A stretch of 64,000 nucleotides of DNA from Puccinia triticina. Lineage: Eukaryota; Basidiomycota; Pucciniomycetes; Pucciniales; Pucciniaceae. The notes below the pieces were generated by a model. It was not told the DNA's origin. It saw nothing but the letters and a program-made list of their open reading frames with translations, and searched no databases. Position 1 is the stretch's first letter. Each line of letters begins with the position of its first letter. The DNA lies in NCBI RefSeq assembly GCF_026914185.1, contig NC_070567.1:5606001-5670000 (forward strand), written 5' to 3'. The position numbers and the translations under genes are program-made. Below, piece after piece: positions 8,735-19,458 of the stretch.

Positions 8735-11700
8735 TCAAGGTAGAGGTTTGGTGAGCATATCCGCCAGCATTTCCTTGGTGGATACGTGTAGGAGTGTGAT
8801 GGAGCCGTCCTGAACGCATTCGCGGATGAAATGATAGCGCGCGTGGATGTGTTTGGTGCGCGCGTGGTGTTCCGGGTTTTTCGCCAAAGCCTCTGCCCCT
8901 TTGTTATCGACGTGGAGAGGTATGGCGGTATCAGGGCGCAGGCGAAGTTCGGTGAGGAGGTGTTGCAGCCAGAGACCCTCTTTGCAGGAGTCTGAGAGCG
9001 CCTTGTACTCCGCCTCCGTACTGGATAATGAGACCGTTGCCTGTTTCCGAGATTTCCAGGAGATAGCTCCGTTGCCCACGCGGTAGGTGTATGCGGACGT
9101 CGAGTGTCTATCATCTCGGTCTTCGGCCCAGTCCGAGTCCGAGTAGCCAGACAGAGTGAGATGACCGCCGAGTTGGAGTTTGAGATTCTTTGTTGATACC
9201 AGGTAGTGTAGGATGCGAAGCGCGGCGTGCCAGTGAGCCGCAGACGGGTCACGTAGGTGTTGCGATAGCCTGTTTACCGCAAAGGAAATGTCCGGACGGG
9301 TGCATTGTGACACCCAGAGAAGGGACCCAATTAGTTGGGGGTAGGGACCCGGCGACGGCTGATCTTCTGGCTTTCGATGACAGAGGTTTTTGAAGTTGCT
9401 ATTGGTTGGAGTGGCCACCAAGATGTGAGGTCCGTCCAGGAAACGGCCGGCGATTTCGGTGATATAGTGGCACTGGTTGAGAAAGACGGCCTTGTTCGGA
9501 ACGTCTTGAGTAATTTTTAGGGAAAGGAAATGATTCAATTCTTTGTCTGCACCGATTTTGAACCGTTTTCCTACATCTGAAATGATGGAGTTCACAAATG
9601 ACGGCTCGCCCACGATAGCTAAATCGTCAACGTGAGTTGTCAACGCGCCAACCAGCCGCCCGGATTGGATCTTGAAGTAGAGGGTCGGATCGTACTTTGA
9701 GTTCTTGAGGCCTAAGTCTAAGAGAGCTTTGTGGAGTTCAATGTTCCACTGACGGGGGGATTGTTTCAGCCCGTACAGAGAGCGACTGACCTCGCAGACC
9801 CAGTCAGGGTGTTGAGGGTCTTTGAAGCCGGGAGGTTGCTCCATGAATATGGGTTTGTCGAGGTGTCCGTTCAGAAATGCTGTCTTGAAGTCTACCTGGC
9901 GCCCTTGCCAGTTACGACATGCAAGGAGAGAGAAGATCAGTCGCAGAGTCTCCAGGCGTAGAGTCGGTGAGAAAACCTGGTCGTAATCTAGCCCTTGGAC
10001 TTGAGTGTAACCCATTGCCACAAGGCGAACTTTGAGTTTTTGGATGGACTGATCGGGGCGGCGCTTCACCTTGAAGACCCATTTGGACTTGATGATCTTT
10101 CTTTTGTCCGGTCTTGGGACCAGACGCCACGTCTGCATGCCTAGGAGCGACGCGAACTCTTCATCAGCGGCCTTGAGCCATTTGCTCTTGTTGGGAGACT
10201 TGAGAAGTTGTCGCCACGTCTTCGGGGTGTCGATTTCAGAGTTTACCGCGGCGTTTTTTGACCATTGACCGTATCGATCAGGAGCTTTGCGGTCCCTTGC
10301 GGAACGGCGACGGGGAGGAGGAGAATCTGGCTTGGGGGGCTTCGCTGGTGACGGGTGTGACCGAGAAGGCTCAGGGATGGATGGCGAGGGAGACGAGGTG
10401 GGAGAAGTATGCGGGGGAGATTGGGGAGCTGGTGAAGGGGCTGGGGAAGAAAGGGGTGGCAGGGATATGACTGAGAGGTCTGGGGATTGTCGGGAGATTG
10501 ACGAGTCGGAATTGGAGGAGATTTCTTGCGGGAGACGCGCCGTGTTCCCTGGCGCGTGAATGGAAGCCGTCAAGCGCCGATCAAACCGTGGTTGGAGTGG
10601 TATGTCTAAGGGAGGGAGATCAGGTGTTAGCGTACGAGGAGGGACTTGTGTGTCTGGGTTTGAGGGAGGAACCGGATCGGGGATAGGAGGTGCGGGACGG
10701 AGTGGTGGATTGGGGGGGGAAATTGTGGGTGGCTTGTTTGTCTGCAGCTCGGACCAGTCAATCTCTACTGCAACAGGGGAAGGTGTTTGGTTAAGTTGCG
10801 AACCGTAGGGAAAGGATGCATTGTTGAATATGACATCCCGTGACTTGATGACTGACCGTCGCTCCAGATCCCACAGTCGGTATCCGTTGCCGTCTGAGAG
10901 ATAGGACAAGAGGATAGAAGAGCGGGCTTTGGCGTCCAGCTTCTTGCGGTTGGCTTCCGGGGTTTTGTACCAAACTAGGCACCCGAAGGGATGGATGGCC
11001 TTGGCGTCGATTGGTTGTTCGCCGAGAATAGAGACCGGAGGTTTGAAACCTACAGGAGTATTACATGGGAATGAGTTGTAGGCAAAGGAGAAATGCCGGA
11101 TCGCATCAACCCAGAAGGATTTGGGGAGGTTGGCCGTCAGCAGGGAAGATCGGACAAAGTTGCTAATGGTTCTGTTGGTCCGTTCGGCCACTCCATTCAA
11201 TTCCGGCGAGTGAGGCGGGCCCGGTTCGTGTTTGATACCTGCTTGAGACAAGTAGTCGGAGAATTCGTTCAAGATGTATTCGCCGCCGTTGTCCGTTCTC
11301 AACGATAAAATTGTGTGGATACCACTTCTCTCAAAAAGGGCACAAAAAAGTTTGAAACATGCAAAAGAATTGCTCTTTGATTTCATTGGATAAATGGAAA
11401 GAGACTTGGAACAATTGTCGACAAAAGTTATGAAATACTTGTACCCCTCCCGTGAAATCTGCTCGTAGGACCCGACATTGGAATGAATTAGTTGGCCAGG
11501 TAGAGATGATCGGTGTGAAGATCGTGAGTGGAATGCCTTGCGGGGCATTTTTGCTTGAATACAGATTGGGCACTTTTGGACATCAATTTCATTCATAACT
11601 GTTGGTGTGATGTTGTGAAGTTTGAGGAAGGATTTGAGGGGTTTCAAGCCGACGTGAGAGAAACGAAGATGGTATGCCATCAGAGAGTTGTTTGGAGTTG

Positions 11701-13144
11701 TTGAGGAAAGAGTTAGAGACGAATTCGAGCTCACAGGCTCAGAAGGCAAGTAATAGAGATTGCCCCTTCGGTATCCTCTCCCGGTGAGTTCGCCGGTTAT
11801 AATTTGGGCCGTTTGATTAGTAAGGAAGTCGCATGAGGTTTTAGTGAAGACGACTGTCAGTCCCTCGTCGCACAGGGCGGCTACTGAGAGGAGAGGTTCG
11901 TGTAGGGATGGAACCACAAGGGATTTGACAGATCGTTCGCCGGAGAGTGGGAGTTTAAAGAGACCTTTGTGAGATGACTCGACTGTGGAATGGTCGGCTA
12001 GTCGGACAGGGGTTCTGTCAGGTTTCGGGAAGTTGACTGCCGTGATGTCCGGTGTCATCGACATTGAGCATCCCGAGTCTATATTGGCGTCCCCTCCTCG
12101 TACTGGATTGGAGGGAATGGAAAGAGATACCACAGTGTTTCCAGCGGTGACTTCGACTTCCGAGCCCGAATAGTCTGAGTCATCGTCCTCGTCGTACTTG
12201 TGGGAAGATTGGCCTAGCGTGGCCGCCGAGGTTCTGCCCGCTCGGGCCACAGGTTTGAAGGAAGAAGAACCCTTGTCTTGCTGACTCGCTTCCCAGCGTG
12301 CTTTCTGAGCCGCTTTGTGGTCGGCGATGAGTTTCCTCGTGTTGTTGCACGAGTTGAGGTCATGCGAGTCATTGTTGCATAGGGGGCAACAACAGGGTTT
12401 CTTTGCGGCGTCATTTCGAGGACCTTTGGAAGGGTTGGTCGGTGGAGGCGCCTTGGATGAATTTGCCTTGGTGGAGGAGACAGAAATGATGTCGCCGTGA
12501 GACTCGCGGCGGATAGCTTCGTTTTTCAAGGCTGATATGATTATTTCTGCCTTGACCCTCTCCTGATTCATGAGCGCCAAGACGCAGTGGAGCCAGTCGG
12601 GAGGGATGGAGCTGATGAGAGCAGCGGTATGAACATCGTCTGGGGTGAGAGGTTTGGTGGGAGTGACTAAGGCGTTGAGGCGTTCGTACGAATTCGCGAG
12701 AGATTCGATGTGCGAGTGAATGTCGTTACCCTCCATGCGGGAATTGACTAACTTGCGGATCCAGTACACGCAACCACCAGTCGAGGAGTCTTGGTGAGCG
12801 CGGGACAGGTCGTCCCAGATCTTGGCGGCGTTATCTTCGTCGGCTAGGTGACGGAGATTGGTCTCGTCGACGATCTGCACCAGTACAGCACAGACCAAGT
12901 CGTTGTCTTCTTCCCACGTGGCCGGTCGACTGTTGGGGGCCACTGGAGTTAGGACATGATTGACCTTCGCGGATTTCAGCACGCGAAGGACTACTTTCTT
13001 CCAGTTTAAGTAGTTGGATTCGGACCCCGGCGCTTTGAGGATTGGGAGCCTCGCCGTTGAGATTTTTGCGGTGGAGGCGGAGGCTTGCGAGCCGAGATTG
13101 ACGCTGGTATGGGTTGATGGGACCTCTTTGGTGTCGTTCGACAT
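8735..13144 (-). CDS. Copia gag-pol polyprotein (1469 aa), young copy
   Basis: Uninterrupted frame from ATG 13144. Order: Gag-like helical region; zinc knuckle CPLCNNDSHDLNSC (about 250); protease DSGCS (about 355); pre-integrase zinc region (HLRFSH ... CPICIQAK); integrase with RTDNGGEY and NGVAER; RT with VDFKTAFLNG and THVDDLA; RNase H with SDSDWAED and LSSTEAEYKAL; end MLADMLTKPLP. The first integrase acidic position, normally HSD, reads HSN (codon AAT), which should abolish strand transfer although the frame is intact. The position follows from the family; I infer a G-to-A change in a CpG. Products would act in cytoplasmic particles and then the nucleus. Confidence 0.95.
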   Translation of the reverse strand: MSNDTKEVPSTHTSVNLGSQASASTAKISTARLPILKAPGSESNYLNWKKVVLRVLKSAKVNHVLTPVAPNSRPATWEEDNDLVCAVLVQIVDETNLRHLADEDNAAKIWDDLSRAHQDSSTGGCVYWIRKLVNSRMEGNDIHSHIESLANSYERLNALVTPTKPLTPDDVHTAALISSIPPDWLHCVLALMNQERVKAEIIISALKNEAIRRESHGDIISVSSTKANSSKAPPPTNPSKGPRNDAAKKPCCCPLCNNDSHDLNSCNNTRKLIADHKAAQKARWEASQQDKGSSSFKPVARAGRTSAATLGQSSHKYDEDDDSDYSGSEVEVTAGNTVVSLSIPSNPVRGGDANIDSGCSMSMTPDITAVNFPKPDRTPVRLADHSTVESSHKGLFKLPLSGERSVKSLVVPSLHEPLLSVAALCDEGLTVVFTKTSCDFLTNQTAQIITGELTGRGYRRGNLYYLPSEPVSSNSSLTLSSTTPNNSLMAYHLRFSHVGLKPLKSFLKLHNITPTVMNEIDVQKCPICIQAKMPRKAFHSRSSHRSSLPGQLIHSNVGSYEQISREGYKYFITFVDNCSKSLSIYPMKSKSNSFACFKLFCALFERSGIHTILSLRTDNGGEYILNEFSDYLSQAGIKHEPGPPHSPELNGVAERTNRTISNFVRSSLLTANLPKSFWVDAIRHFSFAYNSFPCNTPVGFKPPVSILGEQPIDAKAIHPFGCLVWYKTPEANRKKLDAKARSSILLSYLSDGNGYRLWDLERRSVIKSRDVIFNNASFPYGSQLNQTPSPVAVEIDWSELQTNKPPTISPPNPPLRPAPPIPDPVPPSNPDTQVPPRTLTPDLPPLDIPLQPRFDRRLTASIHAPGNTARLPQEISSNSDSSISRQSPDLSVISLPPLSSPAPSPAPQSPPHTSPTSSPSPSIPEPSRSHPSPAKPPKPDSPPPRRRSARDRKAPDRYGQWSKNAAVNSEIDTPKTWRQLLKSPNKSKWLKAADEEFASLLGMQTWRLVPRPDKRKIIKSKWVFKVKRRPDQSIQKLKVRLVAMGYTQVQGLDYDQVFSPTLRLETLRLIFSLLACRNWQGRQVDFKTAFLNGHLDKPIFMEQPPGFKDPQHPDWVCEVSRSLYGLKQSPRQWNIELHKALLDLGLKNSKYDPTLYFKIQSGRLVGALTTHVDDLAIVGEPSFVNSIISDVGKRFKIGADKELNHFLSLKITQDVPNKAVFLNQCHYITEIAGRFLDGPHILVATPTNSNFKNLCHRKPEDQPSPGPYPQLIGSLLWVSQCTRPDISFAVNRLSQHLRDPSAAHWHAALRILHYLVSTKNLKLQLGGHLTLSGYSDSDWAEDRDDRHSTSAYTYRVGNGAISWKSRKQATVSLSSTEAEYKALSDSCKEGLWLQHLLTELRLRPDTAIPLHVDNKGAEALAKNPEHHARTKHIHARYHFIRECVQDGSITLLHVSTKEMLADMLTKPLP

Positions 13145-13258
13145 CGTTGTTGGAGAGGTAATAGAGGGTGATCCTTATTGAGAAATCCACGGATTGAGAT
13201 CACTCGATATGCCAATATTTTACGTGCTTGGCAATGCTGATCGTAGCTGGAAGCTAGC

Positions 13259-13272
13259 CTGGGCTCATAACC
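13259..13272 (-). other. Primer-binding site (half-tRNA type) of the young Copia
   Basis: Directly inside the 5' LTR the minus strand reads GGTTATGAGCCCAG, complementary to the anticodon arm of initiator tRNA-Met (GGGCUCAUAACC) rather than to its 3' end. This matches half-tRNA priming known for Drosophila copia and yeast Ty5. The same sequence follows the TRIM LTR at 49091. Confidence 0.75.
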
Positions 13273-13614
13273 TGATGAGCGGGACAGGGTCTAGAGACAG
13301 CGGGCACGAGACGCCGGTGAGTGATGATGATGTGGAAGGATAATTGCACGTCAGACACAAAGAAAAGAGAAAGAACAAAGAGAAAAGAGAAAAGACAAGA
13401 GAAGAGAGAATGAAGACTATACCTAGAGACAGCGGGCACAAGACGCCGGTGAGTGATGATGATGTGGAAGGATGAGGGAAAAGTCCTTCCACACCCGCTG
13501 TCTCAGGTGAACTAGCTACAAGCTGTGACATCTGAGTGAACTGAGAGTGATATGTATGTAGCACACGCAACAAAGAAAAATAAAGATGAAAGATATAAAC
13601 CTGTAATCTTAACA
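13273..13614 (-). repeat. 5' LTR of the young Copia element
   Basis: 342 bp; identical layout to the 3' LTR plus a 20-bp A/G-rich insertion near 13370. It starts TGATGAGC and ends TTAACA on the plus strand, with CAGTG following. Confidence 0.92.
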
Positions 13615-13616
13615 CA

Positions 13617-14050
13617 GTGGACCGGGAGCGGTCCCTCCCGGTCGAGAATCGCATACCACAGTCAACTGGGAGCAGTCCCTCCCGGTCAACAGTCACCTCC
13701 AACAGGCAACCGGGAGCGGCCCCTCCCGGTCGAAATCAACATACACATGTTGACCGGGAGGAGTCCCTCCCGGTCGACATCACCACACACATGTCGACCG
13801 GGAGGAGTCCCTCCCGGTCGAGAATCGCATACCACAGTCAACCGGGAGCAGTCCCTCCCGGTCAACAGTCACCTCCAACAGGCGACCAGGAGCGGCCACT
13901 CCCGGTTGACATGTGTATGTTAGGGACTGCTCCCGGTCAACTGTGGTATGCAATTCTCGACCGGGAGGGACTCCTTTGGGTTGTCATGTGCATGCTGATG
14001 TTGACCGGGAGGGAGTCCTCCAAGTGCTTGTTTGTCTGGTCCTCTTGACC
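13617..14050. repeat. Dyad minisatellite (CCGGGAG..CTCCCGG), about 45-bp unit
   Basis: Tandem units each centred on a palindrome such as GACCGGGAGGAGTCCCTCCC, separated by alternating linkers (gtcgacatgtgt-, agaatcgcataccaca-like). The linkers occur in both orientations. Reading frames stay open across it in several frames and are not genes. It is the same kind of array as 40929-42640 in the sister element. Confidence 0.85.
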
Positions 14051-14315
14051 GGGGAGGAGGGGCTGATGCTACCTGACAAGCCCAATGGATCCCAGCTGAG
14101 CAGTTTCCTCAGACACCATGCAGATCCCAGCTGAGCAATTGCCTCAAAGCTCAGCTTGTCTAGTGCACTGTGCCCTACAAGAAGTTGAGCAACTTCCAAA
14201 TATTCCAGGGTGTTCCAGCCTGGGATTAATTTGTATGAACCTGGTTCTAATTGATTATTGAATTGAGTATGCTGCATGTCAACTGGCAGCGTTTTCTTGA
14301 GTTTTTTTCACAGTT

Positions 14316-15160
14316 CTCCGTGCTGGAGAGAGACACAGTGGCCTGTTTTCTGGATTTCCACGAGATCGCCCCGTCACCAATACAGAAGGTGTAGCCAGAG
14401 GTGGAACGGCGGTCGTGGCGGTCTTCCGCCCAGTCCGAATCCAAAAAGCCGCAGCAGTTGAGGTTGCCGCCCAGTTGAAGCCGTAGGTGTTTGGTGGTCA
14501 GAAGGTAGCTTAGTACACGCAGGCCTGCGGCCCAGTGTGCTTTGGAAGGATCCCTCAGGAACTGCAAAAGTTGATTCACTGCAAAAGCAATGTCAGGGCG
14601 TGTGCACTGAGACGCCCACAGTAGAGAGCCAATGAGCTGAGGGTATGAGTTTTGACACGCGGGCTCCTCAGGGCGTTGAGGGCCAAGATCTTTGAAGGCA
14701 AAGTCTGTGGGAGTTGGGACCGGAGTGTGGGGAACAGACAGGAATCTGGACACCATCTTGTTGATATAATGCGGTTGAGAAATGTACACGGAATGGCTGT
14801 CCAGATCTCTAGAGATCTTCATTGAGAGGAAATGGTGGAGTTCTTTGTCTGCGCCAATTTTGAACTGCGTCCCAAGGAAGGAGATGATGTGATTGACAAA
14901 TGCGGGTTCACCAACAACAACCAGATCATCAACATGGACTGTGATGGCGCCTTGAAGTTGCTATTTTTTGAAACAGAAGTAAAGAGTTGGGTCGTATTTG
15001 GACTGAGTGAGACCCCCGGATAGCAGTGCCTTGTGCAGCTCTTCCATTCCCGGGGAGACTGCTTGAGGCTGTAGATAAATTGGGTCACCTTGCAGACCCA
15101 GTCAGGATGGACCGGGTCTTCAAATCCCGGAGGTTGAGCCATGTACATGGTGTGGTCATT
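14316..15160 (-). pseudogene. Outer Copia RT (C-terminal) and RNase H N-terminal part
   Basis: Reads MAQPPGFEDPVHPDWVCKV ... LKQSP, then a frame break near 14960-15020 around the HVDD catalytic region, then ISQPHYINKMVSRFL ... CTRPDIAFAVNQLL ... AISWKSRKQATVSLSSTE, ending at the CACTA-like insertion. The frame change and internal stop make it a dead copy. Confidence 0.8.
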
Positions 15161-16200
15161 ATTCCTGTGTTTGCAGGAGAAAAATTTAAACTTTTATGTG
15201 TACTCACAAAAAGCCTCAAGATACGGCCAAATAGACATCATAAACGAAATCTAGGACCAAAATAACCCCTAGTCACCCACTGAAAACACTTTCATATCTC
15301 TACCGGATCAGAAGATATGCAAACCATCCCTTTCACGCACCAGTCTTGAAGCAGGTTCACACACAGGTTCAACTCTTGGCTACCATACTTGGCATAATGC
15401 ATACGGCACATGAATTACTTTTCTTCCTTCCTTTTATCAGTCCTCACCTCCTATTTTCCTTTTGCATATGTTTGTTCCCCATTTGCATATCTTTGATCTT
15501 GGAAAATCCTTGTATGAATATATATGATCCTGTTTGCATATCAAAGGGGCGCATTGTAGATAGTCTAGCTAAATTCCCTCAGTTTTACTTTCTCACCAGC
15601 CAAATTCCCTCAAAGCTGTTCCCCTGGAGCTAAATTCCCTCATCATTGTCTATATAAGGAGGCCTCTGCCTGCCAGTTGTTCCGGCCTCATGCCATCCGG
15701 CAGTCTATATTCCCTACTCACTTATCACCACTCATATTATCCTCTATCCATATCACAGTTGTCAGTTCATATCACCACTCAGTTTCACATATCTTTCACA
15801 CTTTATTTGGAATTTATATCACCACTCAGTCACACACCTTTCACCAGTAACCAGTCCCCGGTTCCACTCCTGGTTGAGCTTAGCTCCCTCTCACCCTCAG
15901 CACTCCTCACTTTCTGAACTTATATACCTCCAGGCCAAGGACCTAGGTTCAAGCCCCACTTGAGACATCAAGTCACCTTCACCTAACTCATACATCAGTA
16001 ACCCCATCAACCTTGGACATCAACAAACAATCCTCTTATATATCTCATCTTCAAACATATCCTATCACAAAATAAATTGCAAAGCTTACCTTGGTGGTCT
16101 TTTTTTCTGATATACAGAAAGGCAGAGCTTGCACCTCATCCATACCTTTCGCCATTCAGCAAAAGGGTCTCACAACACCTTTTGAGTCTTACAACGGGTT
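15160..16200. mobile_element. Insertion splitting the outer Copia RT; possible solo LTR
   Basis: About 1 kb of non-coding sequence between two parts of the RT that belong together (FLNGKLSEP and YMAQPPGF). It has a TATA-like tctatataagg (about 15650), three copies of gctaaattccctca-like sequence (15568-15645) and long T/C-rich stretches. Exact ends and a TSD could not be fixed. An LTR is my best guess. Confidence 0.4.
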
Positions 16201-16627
16201 CTGATAGTTTGCCGTTCAGAAAGGCAGTTTTGAAGTAGACCTGCCTGCCTTTCCATCTCTTGATGCCGAGTAGACTGAGTATTAATTGCAGAGTTTCAAG
16301 CCAAAGGGTGGGAGAAAAGACTTCCTGGTAGTCTAGCCCTTTGATTTGCGTATAGCCCATTGCTACTAGTCTGGCTTTCAGTTTCTGAATTGAATGGTCC
16401 GGGCAATGTTTGACCTTGAAGACCCATTTTGATTTGATAATTTTTTGTTGTTTGGGACACGGGACCAGCTTCCAGGTGGCCATGCCAAGAAGGGAGGAGT
16501 ATTCCTTGTCCGCCGCTTTGAGCCACTTCGCCTTGTTGGGAGACTTCAGGAGCTGGTGCCAAGTCTTTGGTGTTTCAATTGTGTCATCAGTGGTGGTAGT
16601 CTTGGCCCAGTTGCCGCACCTCTGTAC
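16200..16627 (-). pseudogene. Outer Copia, start of RT
   Basis: Reads TPKTWHQLLKSPNKAKWLKA ... KSKWVFKVK ... AMGYTQIKGLDYQEVFSPT ... VYFKTAFLNGKLSEP. It begins abruptly at about 16627, where Gypsy sequence starts, so everything upstream of the RT has been lost. Confidence 0.8.
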
Positions 16628-16634
16628 AGCTTGT

Positions 16635-17343
16635 TAATGCTGACACTTTCACAAAGCTTGACCTACGGAACGCATACGGCAACCTATGGGTAGCGGAAGG
16701 CGATGAAGAGAAGCTAACCTTTGTGTGTCAAGCCGGACAGTTTGCCCCATTGACAATGCCCTTTGGGCCAACAGGGGCACCTGGCTTCTTCCAGTTCTTT
16801 ATCCAGGATATCTTATTGGGGCGTATCGGGAAGGACACGGCAGCATATCTTGACAAAATCATGATCTATTTGCAACTGGGGTTGGATCACGAAGAAGTGG
16901 TCCTTAGTATCTTGGGAATTCTCGGTAAACATCAGTTATGGCTCAAGCCGGAAAAGTGCAAGTTCTCAAGGACAGAAGTTGAATACCTGGGACTTCTAAT
17001 ATCAAAAAATCAAGTCCAAATGGATCCTACCAAGGTTAAAGCTGTATCAGAGTGGCTGGCTCCTGCTAATGTAACCAAATTACAACGCTTCATTGGCTTT
17101 GCAAACTTTTGGCGGCAATTTATTGGACAATTCTCCAGGACCACCCGACCCCTCCACGACTTGACAAAGGCAAATACCCGTTTCATTTGGGATGTGGAAT
17201 GCAACAGGGCGTTTGAGGCCCTCAAGACAGCATTTACGACGGCCCCCATCCTAAAAAATCGCGGATCCCTACAAACCATTCCTGCTCAAATGCAATTGTT
17301 TGGATTGTGCGTTAGGCGCGGTTCTATCACAGGTGTGCAATAA
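16635..17343 (+). pseudogene. Ty3/Gypsy reverse transcriptase fragment (dead)
   Basis: Begins mid-domain: FTKLDLRNAYGNLWV ... FVCQAGQFAPLTMPFG ... FFQFFIQDILL ... AYLDKIMIY ... VEYLGLLISKNQVQMDP. The catalytic Y-x-D-D box reads YLDK, so the second Asp is lost. A frameshift at about 17255-17265 moves the reading into the next frame. 5' truncated at the border with the Copia remnant. Confidence 0.88.
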
Positions 17344-19105
17344 GAATAATGAACTCCATCCTGTTGCGTATCTATCCTGGTCCCTAATTCAAGCAGAACA
17401 GAACTATGAGATATTTGACAAAGAGCTTTTGGCAATAGTGGCGGCCTTGAAGGAGTGGCAACACTATCTGGAAGGCAACCCCAACCGACTGAAGGCCATT
17501 GTCTACACTGACCATTGCAATTTAGAAAGCTTCATGGTCAGCAAGAGTCTGAGCCGACGGCAGGCCAGGTGGGCAGAGACGTTAGGAAACTTCGACTTTG
17601 AACTCATCTTTAGACCCGGCAGACAATCAACCAAGCCAGATGTGTTGTCACAATGCCCCGACTTAGCACCAACAGACGCGGAAAAACTCAGTTTTGGACG
17701 ACTACTAAGACCCAATAATATAATGCCAGAAACATTTGCCGCCATAGCCGAGTTTGAAGAGTGGTTTGTTGATGAGTCTATTGACCTGGAGGATGCCCAT
17801 CATTGGTTTCAGGTGGACATACTGGGAGTCAAAATGAGCGGGGAACCGGGAGAGGGAGTCACTGAGAAGTTGATCCCATCAGATGAGTACTTGATGAGTA
17901 AGATACGTGCGGCAACCCAGCAAGATGAAAAGCTGATGTCTTTGGTTGATGATTGCCGGGCAGGACAAGTCAATCCAGACTCAAAGTACTTGTACAAGGA
18001 TGGTGTCCTGTACTGCAACAGATGTGTTGAAGTGCCTGGGGATGACAATCTGAAGAGGGTGATAGTTGAGAGTTGGCATGGCTCAAGGCCAGCGGGCCAC
18101 CCGGGACAGGCAAAGACACTGGAGCTTGTTAGGCAATGTTTCAACTGGCCCGCGCAGAAGAAATTTGTTAACCAATATGTTGAAGGCTGTGATTTGTGCC
18201 AACAAGTGAAGGCTTCCACACAGAAACCGTTTGGACTACTAGAACCACTCCCAATCCCCGCGGGACCGTGGACGGATATCTCATACGACTTGATCACCAA
18301 TTTGCCGGAGTCAAATGGCAAAGACAGCATCTTAACAGTAGTAGACAGGTTGACTAAAATGACCCACTTCATACCGTGCAAAAAGACAACTACAGCTACC
18401 AAACTAGCAGACTTGATGACCCGTCACATATGGAAACTTCACGGGACGCCCAAGACAATTGTCTCTGATTGTGGTAGCATCTTTATCTCTCAGATTACTC
18501 GGGAACTCAGCAAACAGCTAGGCATTAGGCTATGCCCGTCGACGGCCTGTCACCCAAGGACAGACGGGCAGTCAGAAATTGTTAATAAGGCAGTCGAGCA
18601 ATACTTAATACACTTTATCAGATACCATCAAGACAATTGGGAGCCTTTACTAGCAACCGCTGAATTCGCGCACAACAACCACAGTCATATTTCAACAGGG
18701 ATGTCGCCGTTCAAAGCTAATTACGGATTTGACTTGACATTTGGGGGTATCCCATCTTTGGAGCAATGCCTGCCGGCGGTGGAAGCACAACTGCAGCTAC
18801 TGGAGAGGGTGCGAGAAGAGCTAGCGGCAGGACTGGAGGCGGCACAGACATCAATGGCAGCGCAATTCAACAAGAAAGTCCGCAAAACTCCTATGTGGCA
18901 GGTTGGCGATGTGGTATGGCTGAACAGCAAGAACATATCATCAACAAGACCTAGCCCTAAATTTTCACATCAATGGCTAGGCCCATTTTCTATCTCTTCT
19001 AAACTCTCACCGTCAGTATATACGCTGACATTACCTAACTCCATGAAATGGGTTGGAGACAACGGGGGGAGCAGTGAATCAACGTGGGTTTCACGTATCC
19101 AGTGA
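17262..19105 (+). pseudogene. Ty3/Gypsy RNase H and integrase, continuation after frameshift
   Basis: RNase H (ALGAVLSQ ... QNYEIFDKELLAIV ... TDHCNLESF), with the usual first Asp apparently Asn (KCNCLDCALG). Then the integrase zinc region (HPGQAK ... GCDLCQQ) and catalytic core with Asp in ISYDLI, Asp in VSDCGSIF and Glu in DGQSEIVNK, all kept. C-terminal domain WQVGDVVWL ... LGPFSI. Stop at 19103-19105. The ORF itself is open but it depends on the broken RT upstream. Confidence 0.88.
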
Positions 19106-19277
19106 TCCCGTCGTCTCCACAAAGCGGCGGGGCAGGAAGGACCCCTTCCATGTACTGCCATACACACCATTTTTGCAGGGAAGCATTTGACAGTCCCTGC
19201 AAACAAGGTTTTATGTTTTATGAATGACATATGCCGCTATGTTGCAACTTTGACAACCCCATATAAGTATTTATGTA

Positions 19278-19458
19278 GGGTCTTGGAAAAACGACTCCCA
19301 TGTTTTGGGAAAACAACTCCCATATGTCTGCGCGACCATTTTTCGACCAGCGCTCAACGTCGACCCAGACCCTTTTTTTGGGTACGGCTTTTTTGGGAGT
19401 CGTCGACCCAAAAAAAAAAAATTTTGGGAGTCGTCCCCACTAATTTTTATGAATATTT
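19278..19458. repeat. MULE left terminal inverted repeat
   Basis: Shares with the right end, in inverted order, gggtcttggaaaaacgac, the tgggaaaac block, the gcgctcaacgt block, gtacggcttttttgggag and the outer part of the A/T-rich ...ttttatgaatattttt block. The GGGAGTCGT motif recurs. Confidence 0.9.

Larger units (their letters stand above)
8143..13614 (-). mobile_element. Young full-length Copia element, TSD CAGTG
   Basis: Two LTRs (8143-8464, 13273-13614), both TGATGAGC...TTAACA, flanked by a perfect 5-bp duplication CAGTG (8138-8142, 13615-13619). The LTRs differ only by one 20-bp insertion and about one substitution, implying recent insertion. Order on the minus strand: LTR, primer-binding site, 1469-codon polyprotein, C-run polypurine tract, LTR. 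It is nested inside the CACTA-like element. Confidence 0.95.
7884..14315. mobile_element. CACTA-like non-autonomous element (6.4 kb including a nested Copia), TSD CTC
   Basis: Ends CACTGTGAAAAAAACTCGAG and, inverted, CTTGAGTTTTTTTCACAGTT; the similarity extends into GTGTCAGTTGACATG / CATGTCAACTG. CTC is duplicated (7881-7883, 14316-14318) and removing the element restores the Copia RNase H frame. The ends match those of 40639-42870, making one family. Without the nested Copia it is about 960 bp, mostly a dyad minisatellite (13617-14050). No transposase. Confidence 0.85.
6735..16627 (-). mobile_element. Outer Copia element, old, 5'-truncated and split by insertions
   Basis: Minus-strand remnant: LTR (6735-7002), RNase H end (about 7590-7883), CACTA-like insertion (7884-14315), RT/RNase H (14316-about 15160), unrelated insertion (about 15160-16200), RT start (about 16200-16627). 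It then abuts a Gypsy fragment. Gag, protease and integrase are gone. It belongs to the same lineage as the young copy nested within it: KSKWVFKVK, AMGYTQ and WKSRKQATVSLSSTE are shared. Confidence 0.75.

Noticed and set aside
8362..9252. 296-codon minus-strand frame overlapping the Copia C terminus
   Set aside because: Frame-shifted shadow of the intact polyprotein plus the T/C-rich 3' untranslated region.
15940..15975. B-box-like ggttcaagcccc on the plus strand
   Set aside because: No A box or cloverleaf pairing upstream; isolated match.
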